64,000 bases of DNA. Origin: Nostoc cf. commune SO-36 (GTDB lineage Bacteria; Cyanobacteriota; Cyanobacteriia; Cyanobacteriales; Nostocaceae). The notes under the pieces are model-generated. The model ran no database searches, was not told the DNA's origin, and worked only from the letters and a program-made list of their open reading frames with translations. The stretch's first letter is position 1. Each line of letters starts with the position of its first letter. Location: NCBI RefSeq assembly GCF_023734775.1, contig NZ_AP025732.1, positions 6,322,501 through 6,386,500 on the forward strand, written 5' to 3'. Positions 8,838 to 19,653 of this stretch are shown piece by piece. The translations under genes were made by a program, and so were the position numbers.

Positions 8838-11405
8838 ATGGATACTTCACTAGTTAACTCTCAGAGTGTTGAGCTATTGTCGCAGATTACCGGGCAAAAA
8901 CTGACTCAAAAGAATCTCACACCACCTGTGATATTTCTGGCAAATTTAGTTACGGTGCTGCTGGGGGTGATATTTGTAGATGGCACAGTCGCAGAGTCAG
9001 AAAAGCAACGTTTACTGACAACCCTTTATCGATTTAGTATTCCAGAAAGTGATGTGCGTAAGTTGACACATTTGATGATTAAAGGAGTCAAAGAAAATCA
9101 AGTTTATAAGCAAGTTAATAATTTACTAGCATTGGCGGCTCCACTTTCAGAGTCAGAAAAGCTTTTGTTGATTAGCTTTGGCTATGAAATCTCATCTGCT
9201 GATGGCGAAATTGATTCACGCGAGAAAAAGTATTTGGAGATAGTCGCCAAGCACTTAGGCATTAAACCACAACATTTAGTAGTTTTAGAGGCTGGTTTTA
9301 CTCATCAAACAAATGTGGAGCCTATTGCTTTAGATGAAGTACATTTTTTACTCAGCCCTGCTCGTTTTCAAGAACTGGATACTATATTTGTTAAGGTTGC
9401 AAGTGATATGTTAGCCGCTCTACCTACTAAAGCAAAACACAAAATAACTAAACCACACAGAAATATATCTTACGGAGAATTGAAAAAGTTTCAAGAATAT
9501 CGTAAACAATTAGACAATTGTTGTTATCAGCTATTTCAGATAATTCAAGACTGTAGCAATCGTGGGTTATTGCCTCACACTTTGATAAAGGAAGTAGAGG
9601 AAATATCTCAAAAAGCAAAATCTCAGCAGTTTAGGTTAGCAGTTTTAGGCGAGTTTAGCCAAGGAAAATCAACCTTACTTAATGCCTTACTAGGTGAAGA
9701 AATTCAACCTGTGAGAGAGATTCCTTGTAGTGGTATGGTAACAGTTTTAAAATATGGAACCCAAAAGCGGGTAGTCTGTCGTTATAAAGATGGACGGGAA
9801 GAAGAAATTCCTTTTGAGCAATATCAACTAAAGGCAACAATTTCAGAAGATGCAGCACTTGGATGTCTGAGTGATGAACTAGCACATAATGAAATTGATG
9901 AAATCGTTTTTGAGCATCCTGATTTAGAGTTATGTAGTAGTGGGGTAGAAATTGTAGATTCTCCAGGATTAAACGAACACCCTGAACGCACCGCCATTAC
10001 TCAAAAACTACTGAAGGATACGGATGCAGTGATATTCCTAACTAATGCCTTACGTCCTCTAACTCAGGTAGAATGCGACTTACTCCAGGATGTGAGAACT
10101 CAACTAAATCATGGTAATAAAAATCAACCTGCTAACAATCTTTTTGTAGTAGGAAATTTTATAGATTTAGTGCGTAGCGAAAAGGGACGTGAGCAAGTGC
10201 AACAGAGGATCGAAAGAATTGTACAAGGTCAAAAGCCTATAGTTGCAGGTGAAAACCGCGTTCATTTTATTTCTGCTCAAGCTGCACTGGATGCAATTTT
10301 GCAGGGAACTGAAGATGACTATTTGAAAGCCTTCCAAAACTTTACCCAGTCTCTTGAGAAGTTTTTGACCTTTGATAGTGGAATAGTAAAAATTAAGCAC
10401 TCTATTAGTCAAATAAATAGAGTCATCGAAAAAGGTTTAGATGGGCTACATCAATCAGAGGATACTTTAGATGGAAAAATTCAAATTTCTGAATCAGAAA
10501 AGCAGAAAATTTTAGAAAAAATAGGAGAAGCCAGTGGGCGCGATGTCAGAATCCATCTATTGGCAGATCAACTTATAGAATTAGTGTTTGAGCAAATTGC
10601 TGAATCTTGGGATGAATGGCGTGAAGGATTAAGCGATCGCATAGCTCAAAAGAGCCAATATTGGAATTCTGAACACAATCTGGTTTTGAGCCAAGACAAA
10701 CTGATTATAGATTATACAAATCAATTTATCAGAGACTTGTCAAAAGAAATAGATGAATGGGGAAATAAGAAACTTAAGGAGGTAATTTTAAAAGAAAATA
10801 TTAAGTACTTAGACACTAGTATTGCTTATGAACTAGATGCCATTCAAGGCGAATTTAATAGCCTAGACCAGAATATCCAAACAAATTTTAGCGAACAGCT
10901 TAAACTGTCTATTGACGGTATAAATGATGACTTTATGGGTATGGGAGGAATTGGTGGTGGTGTTGGGATAGGTACCGCTTTAGCAGCTGGATTAATAGTA
11001 TTTACAGGGCTTGGATTTATTGCCGTAATTGTTGCAAGTTTAGCTGCTACAATTGCTGGTTCGTTTGGTTTTGGAATGCTAGATTTTGATGGACTAAATG
11101 ACCAAATAAAAGGAAAAGTTTTTGAATTAGGATTTCAAAAATTTGATGAATCAACGAATAAATTATCGGAGAAGTTAGATGAAATTGTTGGCTCAGTCTT
11201 TAATAGCCGAGTTGAGTCAGCCAGTCGAGTCATCGCACAAGCGATCGCACTTTACGAAAATCTCCTAGAACAGCAGGAAAAGGCTCACAACGAAACTCTG
11301 GAACAACGTGAGGCTGAAAAGATGTGGATTTACCAAAAGTGCCAAGAACTTGAGCAGGTACAGAATGGGCTGGAAGTAATTCTTAATAAATGCACTATTG
11401 TTTAA
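8838..11405 (+). CDS. TerB-like domain fused to dynamin-family GTPase
   Basis: 855 residues. Residues about 25-155 form a TerB-like helical domain with the paired acidic signatures IFVDGTVAESEKQ and SADGEIDSREKKY. The dynamin GTPase starts near residue 265: P-loop VLGEFSQGKSTLLNALLG, switch I PCSGMVT, G3 VDSPGLNE, and a G4-like FVVGNFIDL in place of N/TKxD. Helical stalk follows, then a glycine-rich double membrane segment (GGGVGIGTALAAGLIVFTG and FIAVIVASLAATIAGSFGFG, residues about 700-745), the expected membrane-insertion paddle of bacterial dynamins, and a C-terminal coiled coil. Such proteins bind or remodel membranes; some protect against membrane damage or phage. TerB at the N terminus is unlike the better-known BDLP architecture. 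Confidence 0.82.
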   Translation: MDTSLVNSQSVELLSQITGQKLTQKNLTPPVIFLANLVTVLLGVIFVDGTVAESEKQRLLTTLYRFSIPESDVRKLTHLMIKGVKENQVYKQVNNLLALAAPLSESEKLLLISFGYEISSADGEIDSREKKYLEIVAKHLGIKPQHLVVLEAGFTHQTNVEPIALDEVHFLLSPARFQELDTIFVKVASDMLAALPTKAKHKITKPHRNISYGELKKFQEYRKQLDNCCYQLFQIIQDCSNRGLLPHTLIKEVEEISQKAKSQQFRLAVLGEFSQGKSTLLNALLGEEIQPVREIPCSGMVTVLKYGTQKRVVCRYKDGREEEIPFEQYQLKATISEDAALGCLSDELAHNEIDEIVFEHPDLELCSSGVEIVDSPGLNEHPERTAITQKLLKDTDAVIFLTNALRPLTQVECDLLQDVRTQLNHGNKNQPANNLFVVGNFIDLVRSEKGREQVQQRIERIVQGQKPIVAGENRVHFISAQAALDAILQGTEDDYLKAFQNFTQSLEKFLTFDSGIVKIKHSISQINRVIEKGLDGLHQSEDTLDGKIQISESEKQKILEKIGEASGRDVRIHLLADQLIELVFEQIAESWDEWREGLSDRIAQKSQYWNSEHNLVLSQDKLIIDYTNQFIRDLSKEIDEWGNKKLKEVILKENIKYLDTSIAYELDAIQGEFNSLDQNIQTNFSEQLKLSIDGINDDFMGMGGIGGGVGIGTALAAGLIVFTGLGFIAVIVASLAATIAGSFGFGMLDFDGLNDQIKGKVFELGFQKFDESTNKLSEKLDEIVGSVFNSRVESASRVIAQAIALYENLLEQQEKAHNETLEQREAEKMWIYQKCQELEQVQNGLEVILNKCTIV

Positions 11406-11423
11406 TCGCCTTCTTTACAGGCT

Positions 11424-13037
11424 TTAATTCTTAACAAGGGCTGCGATCGCAGCCACCAATTTAGTCAGGATCGGCTGGTTTAGCGATATGGAGTTGAAAC
11501 CCGGCTGTAAAAACCTGTTTTTGTGTGGTTTCTGCGGCGTAAGCACTTAGAGCGATCGCGGGAATTTCTCCACCTAGATCGGCGGGCATTGCTCGTAACT
11601 TTTTGATCAAGGTGTAACCGTCAACATCTGGCATACCTAAATCGCTTAACAGCAAATCTGGCTTTGACTCCATAATTGCAGTAAATGCTTCACTGGCAGA
11701 TGCTGCGATCGTCACGATTGCTCCTTGCTGTTCTAATAGAAAGGCCAGAAACTCACGCGTATCAGCATATCATCTACAACTAACAAACGTATTCCTTCTA
11801 ATGGAGCATAAAGCATACACGATGGATACGAGCCGTTTGATAGATCGTCATCTTCCCTTGCTAATTCCAGATGTGAAACAGAGGTAGGCTAACTATAAAT
11901 GTCGCACCTTGTCCTTCTCCTAAGCTCTCTGCCCTAACTGTACCGCCATGTAACTCCACAAGTTGGCGCACAATCGCCAAAACCAAGCCCCAATCCACCG
12001 AAAAGTTCGGGTTGTAGTACTATCTGCCTGACGGAAATACTCGAATACGTATGGCATAGAGTCAGGACTAATACCTTTACCAGTGTCACTAACTCTCAGT
12101 TGTACCTCAGAATTAATCTGTTCTAAGTAGACTTCGACTTGTCCACCAGATGGGGTGAATTTAATAGCGTTAGAGAGCAGATTCCAAATAATTTGTTGAA
12201 TACGATTACTATCACCCTTCACCTGTCCAATTCGTGTATCCAAATGGAGATTAACTTGAATAGACTTTGCTTCTGCTGCTAATTGCACTGTTTCTAAGGC
12301 AGCTTCAATAGTAAAAATCAGATTAACCGTTTCTAAATTTAGTGCTAGTTTGCCCTGGAGAATACGAGAGATATCCAATAAATCTTCAATCAACTGAGCT
12401 TGTAGTTCAGCATTTCGTTGGATTGCATCAAGGGCACGCAAAGTAGTAGCTTCGTTTAATGAGCGATTTTTGAGTAGTTTTGTCCAGCCCAAAATTGGAT
12501 TAAGAGGAGAACGAAGTTCATGAGAGACAATTGCTAAAAATTCATCTTTGATGCGGTTTGCTGTTTCAGCAGCAACTTTTGCCTGTTGACGTTGTTCTGC
12601 TATTGCTAGAGCCTGATCGCGGAGGTTTTTATATTCCTGAACTCGAAAACGTTAAATCTGTCAAATCTTCAATTGAAAACAGAGCATAAAATCTATCTTC
12701 ATCCAATGCAGATACGGCAGTAACAGTTGTATGTTGAATACGGTATTTATCTTTAGATATAGGTACTGGATAATATATTTATGTAGTTGAGAAGAAAAAA
12801 TTGTCGGCGGCCCACCTTGAAAAATTTGGTGCAAACGGCTGCGTAACGAGGCTGATTCAGATGAGGAAAATATTCATGAATAGAAGTTCCCAATATCTCA
12901 CATCTGGGAATTTTTGTCCATTCCTCTAGGCAGGAGTTCCAGAAAATAACAATATAATCTGACTGTAGAACAAAAGCTCCTAAAGGAATTTTATCTAAAA
13001 GGCTAAATTTTTCCTGAGCTTGTTCAATTATATTCAT
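11424..13037 (-). pseudogene. hybrid sensor histidine kinase, multiply frameshifted
   Basis: Read from 13037 downward, pieces in different frames assemble into one kinase. PAS domain: KFSLLDKIPLGAFVLQSD, then after a break near 12775 VPISKDKYRIQH and FYALFSIEDLTDLT. A second break near 12647 leads to VQEYKNLRDQ, the H box IVSHELRSPLNP and the ATPase boxes NLLSNAIKFT and VSDTGKGIS. Two surplus bases (about 12002 and 11980) scramble the G box expected as GGLGLGLAIVRQL. The receiver domain follows (LLVVDD, then LLLSDLGMPDVDG, HIAKPADPD) with breaks near 11763 and 11462. At least six single-base lesions. With all repaired it would end at 11424. It lies beside chemotaxis genes on the minus strand. 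Confidence 0.8.
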
Positions 13038-13062
13038 TGTCTTCTCAAAATTTTTATATTAA

Positions 13063-13665
13063 TTAGATTATTCCCATTTCGTCCTTCATTGCATTGATTA
13101 GCGCATCAAAAGTGCCCACTAGAAAGATTAAAATAATATCTCCGATAATTTCTAAGCGCTCAATTGTGAAACTGGCTTGTGCCAGTAATATTTTTGAATC
13201 ATTCTCGTATGCAGATAATAATAAATTTTCAAGGTTATCTTCTAAATAAACGGGCAATGTGTAGTTTATATGCTTTTTTAGCACATTACTGAGTGAACCC
13301 ATTACCCCATTTATGACAATATTACCAATTTCGCTCAACGTGCCAATTTTGACCGCATCTAGGTCAGCCGATGGATCTTCACCTGTAAGCACTGCAATCA
13401 ATGTTGATGCGCTATCAGTTGGAAAAATTAAGCTAGCAGTGCCATGAAAAGAGCCTGTAAAGCCTAGTTTTACAGAGGACAAAGTCTCATCATGAAATCG
13501 TTTTATTAATTCTTGATATACATCGGTAGCACTTAATACTTTAACAACCGGAATTTTCAGACGAATATGAGAGTCTACCATTTCATTAAGTAGACTTGCC
13601 GCTCGACCGACTCCAATATTAATTAACTCTTCTAGGGCATTCAGTTCTTCTGTTGTCACATTCAT
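13063..13665 (-). CDS. CheC-like chemotaxis phosphatase
   Basis: 200 residues with two copies of the CheC/CheX/FliY phosphatase signature, each a Glu and Asn two apart followed about 22 residues later by Pro: ELINIGVGRAASLL...IPVV near residue 13, and SEIGNIVINGVMGSL...LPVY near residue 110. CheC dephosphorylates CheY-type regulators. It lies 6 bp after the response regulator on the same strand, so the pair is probably one transcript, and divergent from the cheA operon. Both motif copies look intact. Confidence 0.8.
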   Translation of the reverse strand: MNVTTEELNALEELINIGVGRAASLLNEMVDSHIRLKIPVVKVLSATDVYQELIKRFHDETLSSVKLGFTGSFHGTASLIFPTDSASTLIAVLTGEDPSADLDAVKIGTLSEIGNIVINGVMGSLSNVLKKHINYTLPVYLEDNLENLLLSAYENDSKILLAQASFTIERLEIIGDIILIFLVGTFDALINAMKDEMGII

Positions 13666-13671
13666 AAAAAC

Positions 13672-14037
13672 TTATTCCTTAATACTAAGAACTTCCTGGA
13701 CTGCCTTTCGCAATTCACTTTCTTTTGGTGGTTTATTAATAAAGTTAACTGCCCCCAAGTTAAAACTTTGATTGCGTGCCCCTTCTTGGATATCGGCAGA
13801 AATGATAATGGTCGGGATTTTTAATTCTTTATCTTGCATAGCTTGCAGAAATTCAAAGCCATTCATATCTGGCATTAGAAGATCCGCTAATACACAATTT
13901 GGCTTATAGTTATAAACCATTTCCAATCCCTCACGCCCATTAGTTGCTTCTATAATTTCATAGCCATCGATTTGCAGAAACTTACGGATCATTCTGCGAG
14001 AAAAAGCTGCATCATCGATAATCAAAACCATTGCCAT
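13672..14037 (-). CDS. single-domain response regulator (CheY-like)
   Basis: 121 residues, one receiver domain. Acidic pocket MVLIIDDAAFSRR, phosphoacceptor Asp near residue 53 in CVLADLLMPDMNGFEFL, conserved Ser of IIISAD, and Lys in NFINKPPKESEL. No output domain. The CheC-like gene follows within 6 bp, so this is a likely target of that phosphatase. The 454-bp spacer to cheA probably holds both divergent promoters. Confidence 0.88.
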   Translation of the reverse strand: MAMVLIIDDAAFSRRMIRKFLQIDGYEIIEATNGREGLEMVYNYKPNCVLADLLMPDMNGFEFLQAMQDKELKIPTIIISADIQEGARNQSFNLGAVNFINKPPKESELRKAVQEVLSIKE

Positions 14038-14491
14038 CAGTTTTGCCTTTTTGTGCTTTAGCTTAATAATTCTTGATCTGGGTTAATTAGCATATATTAT
14101 TAATTAGAATGAATTCATTAAATAATAAATCAATATAATTTTACAAATATAAATTAAATGATAGTTTCGGAAAAATTATCAAACTCGCTGAAACTATAAT
14201 GCTATGCTGTAGAGCTAAAATTATTAATAATAATGAAAATCCAATTTAGTTCAAGCTTTTCTTTCCGAAGTCAATGCAAAACTGTTATGTGGTGGATGTC
14301 GGTTATACCAATTTAATGTGAAGTTGCACATATCTTGATCAATATTGTTTGTCTTATAACTATATCATTAAGGGAAATATTATGTCTTCAGCCTGAGAAA
14401 AGACAAACATCTTTCTTTAGATAGAGATTGGTGAGGTTTAATATTAAATTAGTATTAAAATAAGATATATAAAAATTTACTTGATTAGCCA

Positions 14492-16695
14492 ATGGAGTTA
14501 AATGAAATTGACGATGATATAGAAGCATTTCTCGTTGAAAGCTATGAGAACTTGAATCAAATTGAAGGCGATATTATTGAGCTAGAAAAAGCATCTGGTA
14601 ATGGAGAAGCATTAGTTCGGATTTATCGCTCACTTCACACACTTAAAGGAAATTGCGGCTTTTTACCGTTTCCTAATTTAGAATCACTTGCTCATGCTGG
14701 AGAGAATTTGCTCTCGTGTCTGCGCGATCGCACGATCGCAATCACCCCTGACATTATAAGTACTTTACTACAAACAGTTGACAGCATTCGGCAAATTCTG
14801 GCTCAAATTCAAGCTACAAAGCAGGATGGCGATGTCTACGACGGGCTGCGCCTACGCGATTATTCTGCACTGATCGCGACTTTAACGCGATTGTCAGAAA
14901 CTAAACAGACTCCAAAAGCCTCTCAATTGGCTGTTAATATACAAACGCCACAAAAAGATACAGCAGCTAGTGAGTCTGTTGAAGCTCTCAATCACGAACT
15001 CACAGAAATATCAACGACAACATCAGAATCCGCTTATATCCGAGTCAATGTTAATCTGCTAGATCAGATGATGAACCTAGTGGGTGAACTCGTTTTAGCT
15101 CGTAATCAGATAATCGGATTTAGTACAAAATTTAAAGATAATGGTTTTGCTGCTACTTGCCAGCACCTGAGCCTACTTACAGCCGAGTTGCAGGAAGGGG
15201 TGATGAAAACTCGACTGCAACCAATTAGTTCCATTTGGCAAAAGTTCCCTCGCGTAACCCGCGATTTGGCGATCGCTTCCGGGAAAGAAGTTGAGGTGGA
15301 GATGGAGGGGGCAGAGACTGAACTAGACAAAAGTATTATTGAAACAATTAAAGACCCCTTGACGCACTTACTACGCAACTGCATCGATCATGGGATTGAA
15401 TTACCAGCCGAACGGGTTGCTTGTGGAAAGCCAAGCGTAGGACGGCTATTTCTCAGAGCCTTTCACGAAAGCGGCAAAGTAAATATTGAAATTGGCGATG
15501 ATGGTCGTGGTTTGAACTTAGAACGCCTCAAAGGGCGATCGCAGCAACTTGGTTTAGTGAGCGCTGTGCAGACTGCAACCATGAGCGAGTCAGAAGCGAT
15601 GAACTTAATTTTTTTATCCGGCTTCTCGACTGCTGAACAAGTAACTCATCTTTCCGGGCGAGGGGTTGGGATGGATATTGTCAAGAGTAATATTGAGAAG
15701 ATTAACGGAACGGTTGAAATTCACAGCCAACAGGGACAAGGAACGACCTTCAAAATCAAGATTCCCCTAACACTGGCAATTATTCCAGCATTGATTGTCA
15801 CCAGTGGAGGCAATTATTATGCCATTCCTCAAGCGAGTTTACAAGAGTTAGTCCGCCTAGAAGCACTCAATAATATTGAGATATTATACGATGTGCCTGT
15901 GTATCGCTTGCGGGGTAATCTTGTACCCTTGATTTATCTCAATGAAGTATTCCAACACGATAGTGCCAGCAATTTAGAAACACTCAGTCTGGTAATTGTG
16001 CAAGTTGATAATTATCGCTTTGGACTAGTTGTAGACACAATCGAAGACATCCAAGATATTGTAGTTAAACCTTTAGGAAGACAGTTAAAGGCGCTATCCC
16101 TAATTTGCAGGAGCTACTGTTTTAGGGGATGGCACAGTGGCATTAATTATTGATGTTGTCGGTCTGGCAAAGCAAACTGGTATAATCGCCAAAAAGCAGT
16201 TGTTGAGCGAAAATGCTGTAAATAGCCAAGAGGAAAGTAGACGATCGCCAAACAATTTTACTCTTTGAGGGCCGCCAAGGCGCACGCATGGGCATTCCAT
16301 TAGCGATCGCATTTCGGCTCGAAGAGATTCTTGCTTCTGCTGTCGAAAAAGTGGCTAATCAGGATGTCTTCCAGTCTTACGGGCAAATTCTGCCACTGAT
16401 TGATCTTTATCAGATATTTGGCGTTGGCGATCGCTTTAATGATCAGGCTTTGGCGACAGTTGCCGAAACGCTCCAGATAATTATTGTCTCTCCATACTCA
16501 GAACTCAGCGTTGGGCTAGTGGTCGATCGCATTCTTGATATTGTGGAAGAACCACTAAGCATTAAAGGTATTCCTAGTAGACCTGGTGTGCTTTTCTGTG
16601 CTGTAATTCAAGGACAAATCACAGAAATTCTTGACATTGAGACTGTAATTCGCATGGCTAACCCTCATTTGCTGCAATTAGCAACTCATGGCTGA
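14492..16695 (+). CDS. cheA: chemotaxis histidine kinase CheA (frameshifted near the 3' end)
   Basis: The plus-strand operon starts here. Hpt domain with the phospho-accepting His in RSLHTLKGNCGF (near residue 50); dimerisation helix LLDQMMNLVGELVLARNQ; the CheA kinase core with DPLTHLLRNCIDHGIE (N box), IGDDGRGLN (G1) and LSGRGVGMDIVKSNI (G2); then a CheW-like regulatory domain (PALIVTSGGNYYAIPQ). The first frame stops at 16153. One surplus T near 16104 restores AGATVLGDGTVALIIDVVG, and a second lesion near 16240 restores LLFEGRQGARMGIPLAIAF, which continues to 16695 as a second CheW-like domain. The end overlaps cheW by 8 bp. If the lesions are real the kinase core survives but CheW coupling is damaged. 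Confidence 0.85.
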
Positions 16696-17158
16696 ACAAC
16701 AAATTTGCACATTTTTCCTCAAAGGAATTTACTTTGGTATTGACGTGCAACACGTTCAAGAAGTGATTCGTCCCCAAGCAACGACTCCTGTACCTTTAGC
16801 ACCACCAGATATCTGTGGGTTGATTAATTTACGTGGACAAATTATTACTGTCATCGATTTGCAGCGTCGATTAGAGATGAGCGAACCGCAGACACAATCA
16901 ATTACAAAACTTGTAGATGAACCGCAGGGATTTAATATGATTGTGTGTTCTGAGCATGAAGTAGTCAGTCTAAAGGTCGATTATGTGGGAGATGTTTTAG
17001 AGTTTGCACAAAACACCTTTCAACCCCCACCCGCAACGTTAAAAGGTAGAATGCGTCAGATGCTAGCAGGAGCTTACCCCCTCCCAGAGGGATTTCTGTT
17101 AGTTCTAGATGCCGAGAAAATTCTAAATGTTAATTTAACAAATCAGATTATCGAATAA
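16688..17158 (+). CDS. cheW: chemotaxis coupling protein CheW
   Basis: 156 residues, a single CheW domain: [46 protein letters not shown] and [13 protein letters not shown]. CheW joins chemoreceptors to CheA in the signalling array. The start lies 8 bp inside the repaired cheA frame and the MCP starts 17 bp after its stop, indicating one operon. Confidence 0.92.
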   Translation: MAEQQICTFFLKGIYFGIDVQHVQEVIRPQATTPVPLAPPDICGLINLRGQIITVIDLQRRLEMSEPQTQSITKLVDEPQGFNMIVCSEHEVVSLKVDYVGDVLEFAQNTFQPPPATLKGRMRQMLAGAYPLPEGFLLVLDAEKILNVNLTNQIIE

Positions 17159-17175
17159 CTCAGGAGCGCTTTGCA

Positions 17176-18480
17176 ATGACTACAAATCGGGCTGGAAAAA
17201 CAGCCAATTCTAAATCTCCCTTGGTAGATAGTGCAGATTTGCAACCGACCGATGATAGTGTAATAAAAGTGCAATTGCAAGCGTTATTAATAGCACTTAA
17301 AGCTGCAAAAAACGGTGATTTTACTGTCCGTTTAGCTGATGAAAATAATGAGCTGGGTGAAATTGTCTCAGTTTTTAATGAATTGGTGAGTTTAAATCAA
17401 AACTTTGCTAACGAAGTTAATCGCTTGGCATCCGAGATTGGTATTCAAGGAAAGCTCGGTTCTCAAGCCGTTGTCAAAGGAGCCGATGGGAGTTGGAAAG
17501 AATCGGAGGGCAACTTGAATCAGATGTCTACAAATTTAAAAGAGCAGATAAAAGGTATTAATGAGGTCAGCCTTGCCGTCACTCAAGGAAATTTGTCTAA
17601 GCAAATTGAGGCAAGCAATGCAGGAGAGTTTAAACAGCTCACGGATAATGCAAATCAGATGATTAGCAGCCTCAAGTCTTCAATTAGACAGATGACAGAA
17701 GTGGCAACAGCAGTCGCCTCTTCCGCAGAAGAACTAACCGCAGTCAGCAAAGAAATGACTGAGAACGCCGAACAAACAGCCAAACAGGCCACTTCTGCGT
17801 CTGCCTCTGCTGAAGAGGTAAGTCAGAATACTAATACAGTTATGACTGCTGTGGAAGAGATGAATGCTAGCATTCGAGAAATTGCTAAGACCGTTACCCA
17901 AGGAGCAAAGGTCACGACTGAGGCAGTTAAAACGGCTGAGTGCACGAACGAGACAATTAACAAACTCGGTCAAAGCAGCATCGAAATTGGCAAAGTTATT
18001 AAAGTCATTACCGCGATCGCAGGGCAAACAAACCTGCTAGCACTCAATGCTACCATTGAGGCGGCTAGAGCCGGGGATGCAGGTAGAGGATTTGCCGTAG
18101 TTGCCAACGAGGTGAAAGAATTAGCCAAACAAACGGCAAGTGCGACTGAAGATATAAGCTTGCGAATTGAAGCAATTCAGACAGATACAAAAAGCGCCGT
18201 TCAAGCCATCACTCAGATTACTAGTATTATCAATCAAATCAACGACTTCCAAAGCACGATCGCCAGTGCTATTGAGGAACAAACTGCAACCACAAATGAA
18301 ATTGGCCGAAATATGGCTGAGGCAGCCAAAGGAACATCAGACATTGCTAAAAGTATTGGAATTGTGGCACTAAATACTCAAAGTACGACTACTGGAACCA
18401 GCAATACCTTAGAAGCAGCCACAGAACTATCTCGAATGGCAGTAGATTTGCAGAAAGTCGTCAATCAGTTTAAATATTAG
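17176..18480 (+). CDS. methyl-accepting chemotaxis protein, cytoplasmic poly-HAMP type
   Basis: 434 residues. No signal peptide or membrane segment is seen, so it is a soluble receptor. Residues about 30-190 contain HAMP-like units ([24 protein letters not shown] and [14 protein letters not shown]). The C-terminal signalling domain is canonical: its hairpin tip is [21 protein letters not shown], flanked by long coiled coil with methylation-type AEEVSQNT and TNEIGRN segments. It has no recognised ligand domain, so the input may come from a partner protein or internal state. It is the last gene of cheA-cheW-mcp before the inserted sbtAB region; in pili-based systems such receptors steer phototaxis or hormogonium motility. 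Confidence 0.9.
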   Translation: MTTNRAGKTANSKSPLVDSADLQPTDDSVIKVQLQALLIALKAAKNGDFTVRLADENNELGEIVSVFNELVSLNQNFANEVNRLASEIGIQGKLGSQAVVKGADGSWKESEGNLNQMSTNLKEQIKGINEVSLAVTQGNLSKQIEASNAGEFKQLTDNANQMISSLKSSIRQMTEVATAVASSAEELTAVSKEMTENAEQTAKQATSASASAEEVSQNTNTVMTAVEEMNASIREIAKTVTQGAKVTTEAVKTAECTNETINKLGQSSIEIGKVIKVITAIAGQTNLLALNATIEAARAGDAGRGFAVVANEVKELAKQTASATEDISLRIEAIQTDTKSAVQAITQITSIINQINDFQSTIASAIEEQTATTNEIGRNMAEAAKGTSDIAKSIGIVALNTQSTTTGTSNTLEAATELSRMAVDLQKVVNQFKY

Positions 18481-18697
18481 TTTTTTGTCCCTAATCTTGA
18501 AGAAGAGGCAGGGGGGCAGAGGAGCAGGGGAGAAAAGGAGACAAGGGGAGTTTTTCATACTTGTGAATCCACCTTTTATCTCCGTTAAAAAGTCTTTGAA
18601 CTGGATCTTGGATCTCTCAAATGTCATTACAATACCGAGATTCCCAGTGCTTGAACAGCTTCTTGCCAAAATGAGAATTGCTGGGGTTTTGAGAACG

Positions 18698-18856
18698 TAT
18701 AGAGAAAACTCTGTGATCACAATTTACATTGACCAGAGATATACGGGTTTTTTGAGAATAAAAGAAAAACTTATGATTTGAATTTGAAATTACTTAGCAG
18801 ATCCATGTAAAGCGATCGCAAATTTGTGCGAGTTTTTAGATAAACTTAAGCACATG
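18698..18856. repeat. direct repeat, copy A (about 160 bp)
   Basis: Near-identical to 19401-19561 in the same orientation, including TATAGAGAAAA, GAGATATACGGGTTTT, ATAAAAGAAAAACTTATG, TTTGAATTTGAAATTACTT and CGATCGCAAATTTGTGCGA. The two copies bracket the small gene at 19073. No transposase is present. Confidence 0.85.
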
Positions 18857-19072
18857 GATTTCTTGATGAGCTTATATAAACTTAAGAATATCGTTCAAGG
18901 CGAAAGCATAGATGTCTGCCTTCTGTTCGACATCAAATATCAGGTTTGAGCGACCCAGTTTCTCTCCTTGAGACATTCTCCATTCACAGGTGAATTTCTG
19001 ACAGGTGTTTCCGTCGCAGCGCGCAAGTGCCCGCCACCGCCACAAACATTCGATCAGCATGGAGCGTACACA

Positions 19073-19318
19073 ATGAACAAGTTTGACTCAACTAAAGTGC
19101 GGACAAAATTTGACAACACCAGCGAAGGCTGGCTAGTGCAGGTATATAGCGGCGATCGCCGCCTGCTCTGCGTGCTCGACTCGTCTCACGCCTGGACTTT
19201 TTTGTTGGGCTGTGGGTTTGGTCTCCTACTGGCGGTGGGGTGGTTTAACCTCGCCAGTTACAGTCCATCCACGACTTATGAACCGTCAACAGCTCCCCCT
19301 GAAATGTGGATTGATTAG
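19073..19318 (+). CDS. hypothetical single-pass membrane protein
   Basis: 81 residues from the ATG at 19073 (MNKFDSTKVRTKFDNTSEGW); the frame is also open to an ATG at 18968, but that N terminus is low quality. A cytoplasmic-looking N terminus (WLVQVYSGDRRLLCVLDSSH) is followed by one membrane segment (TFLLGCGFGLLLAVGWFNLA) and a short proline/threonine-rich tail. I do not recognise a family. It sits between two 160-bp direct repeats, upstream of sbtA, in the same GC-richer segment. Confidence 0.5.
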   Translation: MNKFDSTKVRTKFDNTSEGWLVQVYSGDRRLLCVLDSSHAWTFLLGCGFGLLLAVGWFNLASYSPSTTYEPSTAPPEMWID

Positions 19319-19400
19319 CTCAGTCATTGCTAGAAGAGTGGTGTCCATGCAACTCTTCCGATTTGGCTGATCCCATACCGTCCTCGGTGCAATATTCGTG

Positions 19401-19561
19401 TATAGAGAAAATTCTGCGATCGCAATTTACACTGACAAGAGATATACGGGTTTTCTGAAAATAAAAGAAAAACTTATGGTTTGAATTTGAAATTACTTGG
19501 CATATTCATGTAAAACGATCGCAAATTTGTGCGAATTTAAGGATCTGACTTAAGTACATAG
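19401..19561. repeat. direct repeat, copy B (about 160 bp)
   Basis: Second copy of 18698-18856, with roughly 85 percent identity by eye. It ends about 200 bp upstream of the sbtA start and may carry part of the sbtA promoter region. Confidence 0.85.
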
Positions 19562-19653
19562 AATTTTGGGTCTTAATAGATATTGATCTATAGAAGTTAC
19601 TGTGGTACAGCGACACCTTCCAGCCCCATTCGGAGAGCGGCCATCTTTGAACC

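Noticed and set aside
8838..11405. The structurally characterised Nostoc BDLP dynamin
   Set aside because: This protein is longer and carries an N-terminal TerB-like domain, so it is a different paralogue.
18485..18781. 98-codon plus-strand frame after the MCP gene
   Set aside because: It starts in a purine-rich simple spacer sequence and runs into direct repeat copy A; no recognisable domain.
18698..19561. Complete insertion sequence between the direct repeats
   Set aside because: No transposase frame is present; only a small single-pass membrane protein gene lies between the copies.
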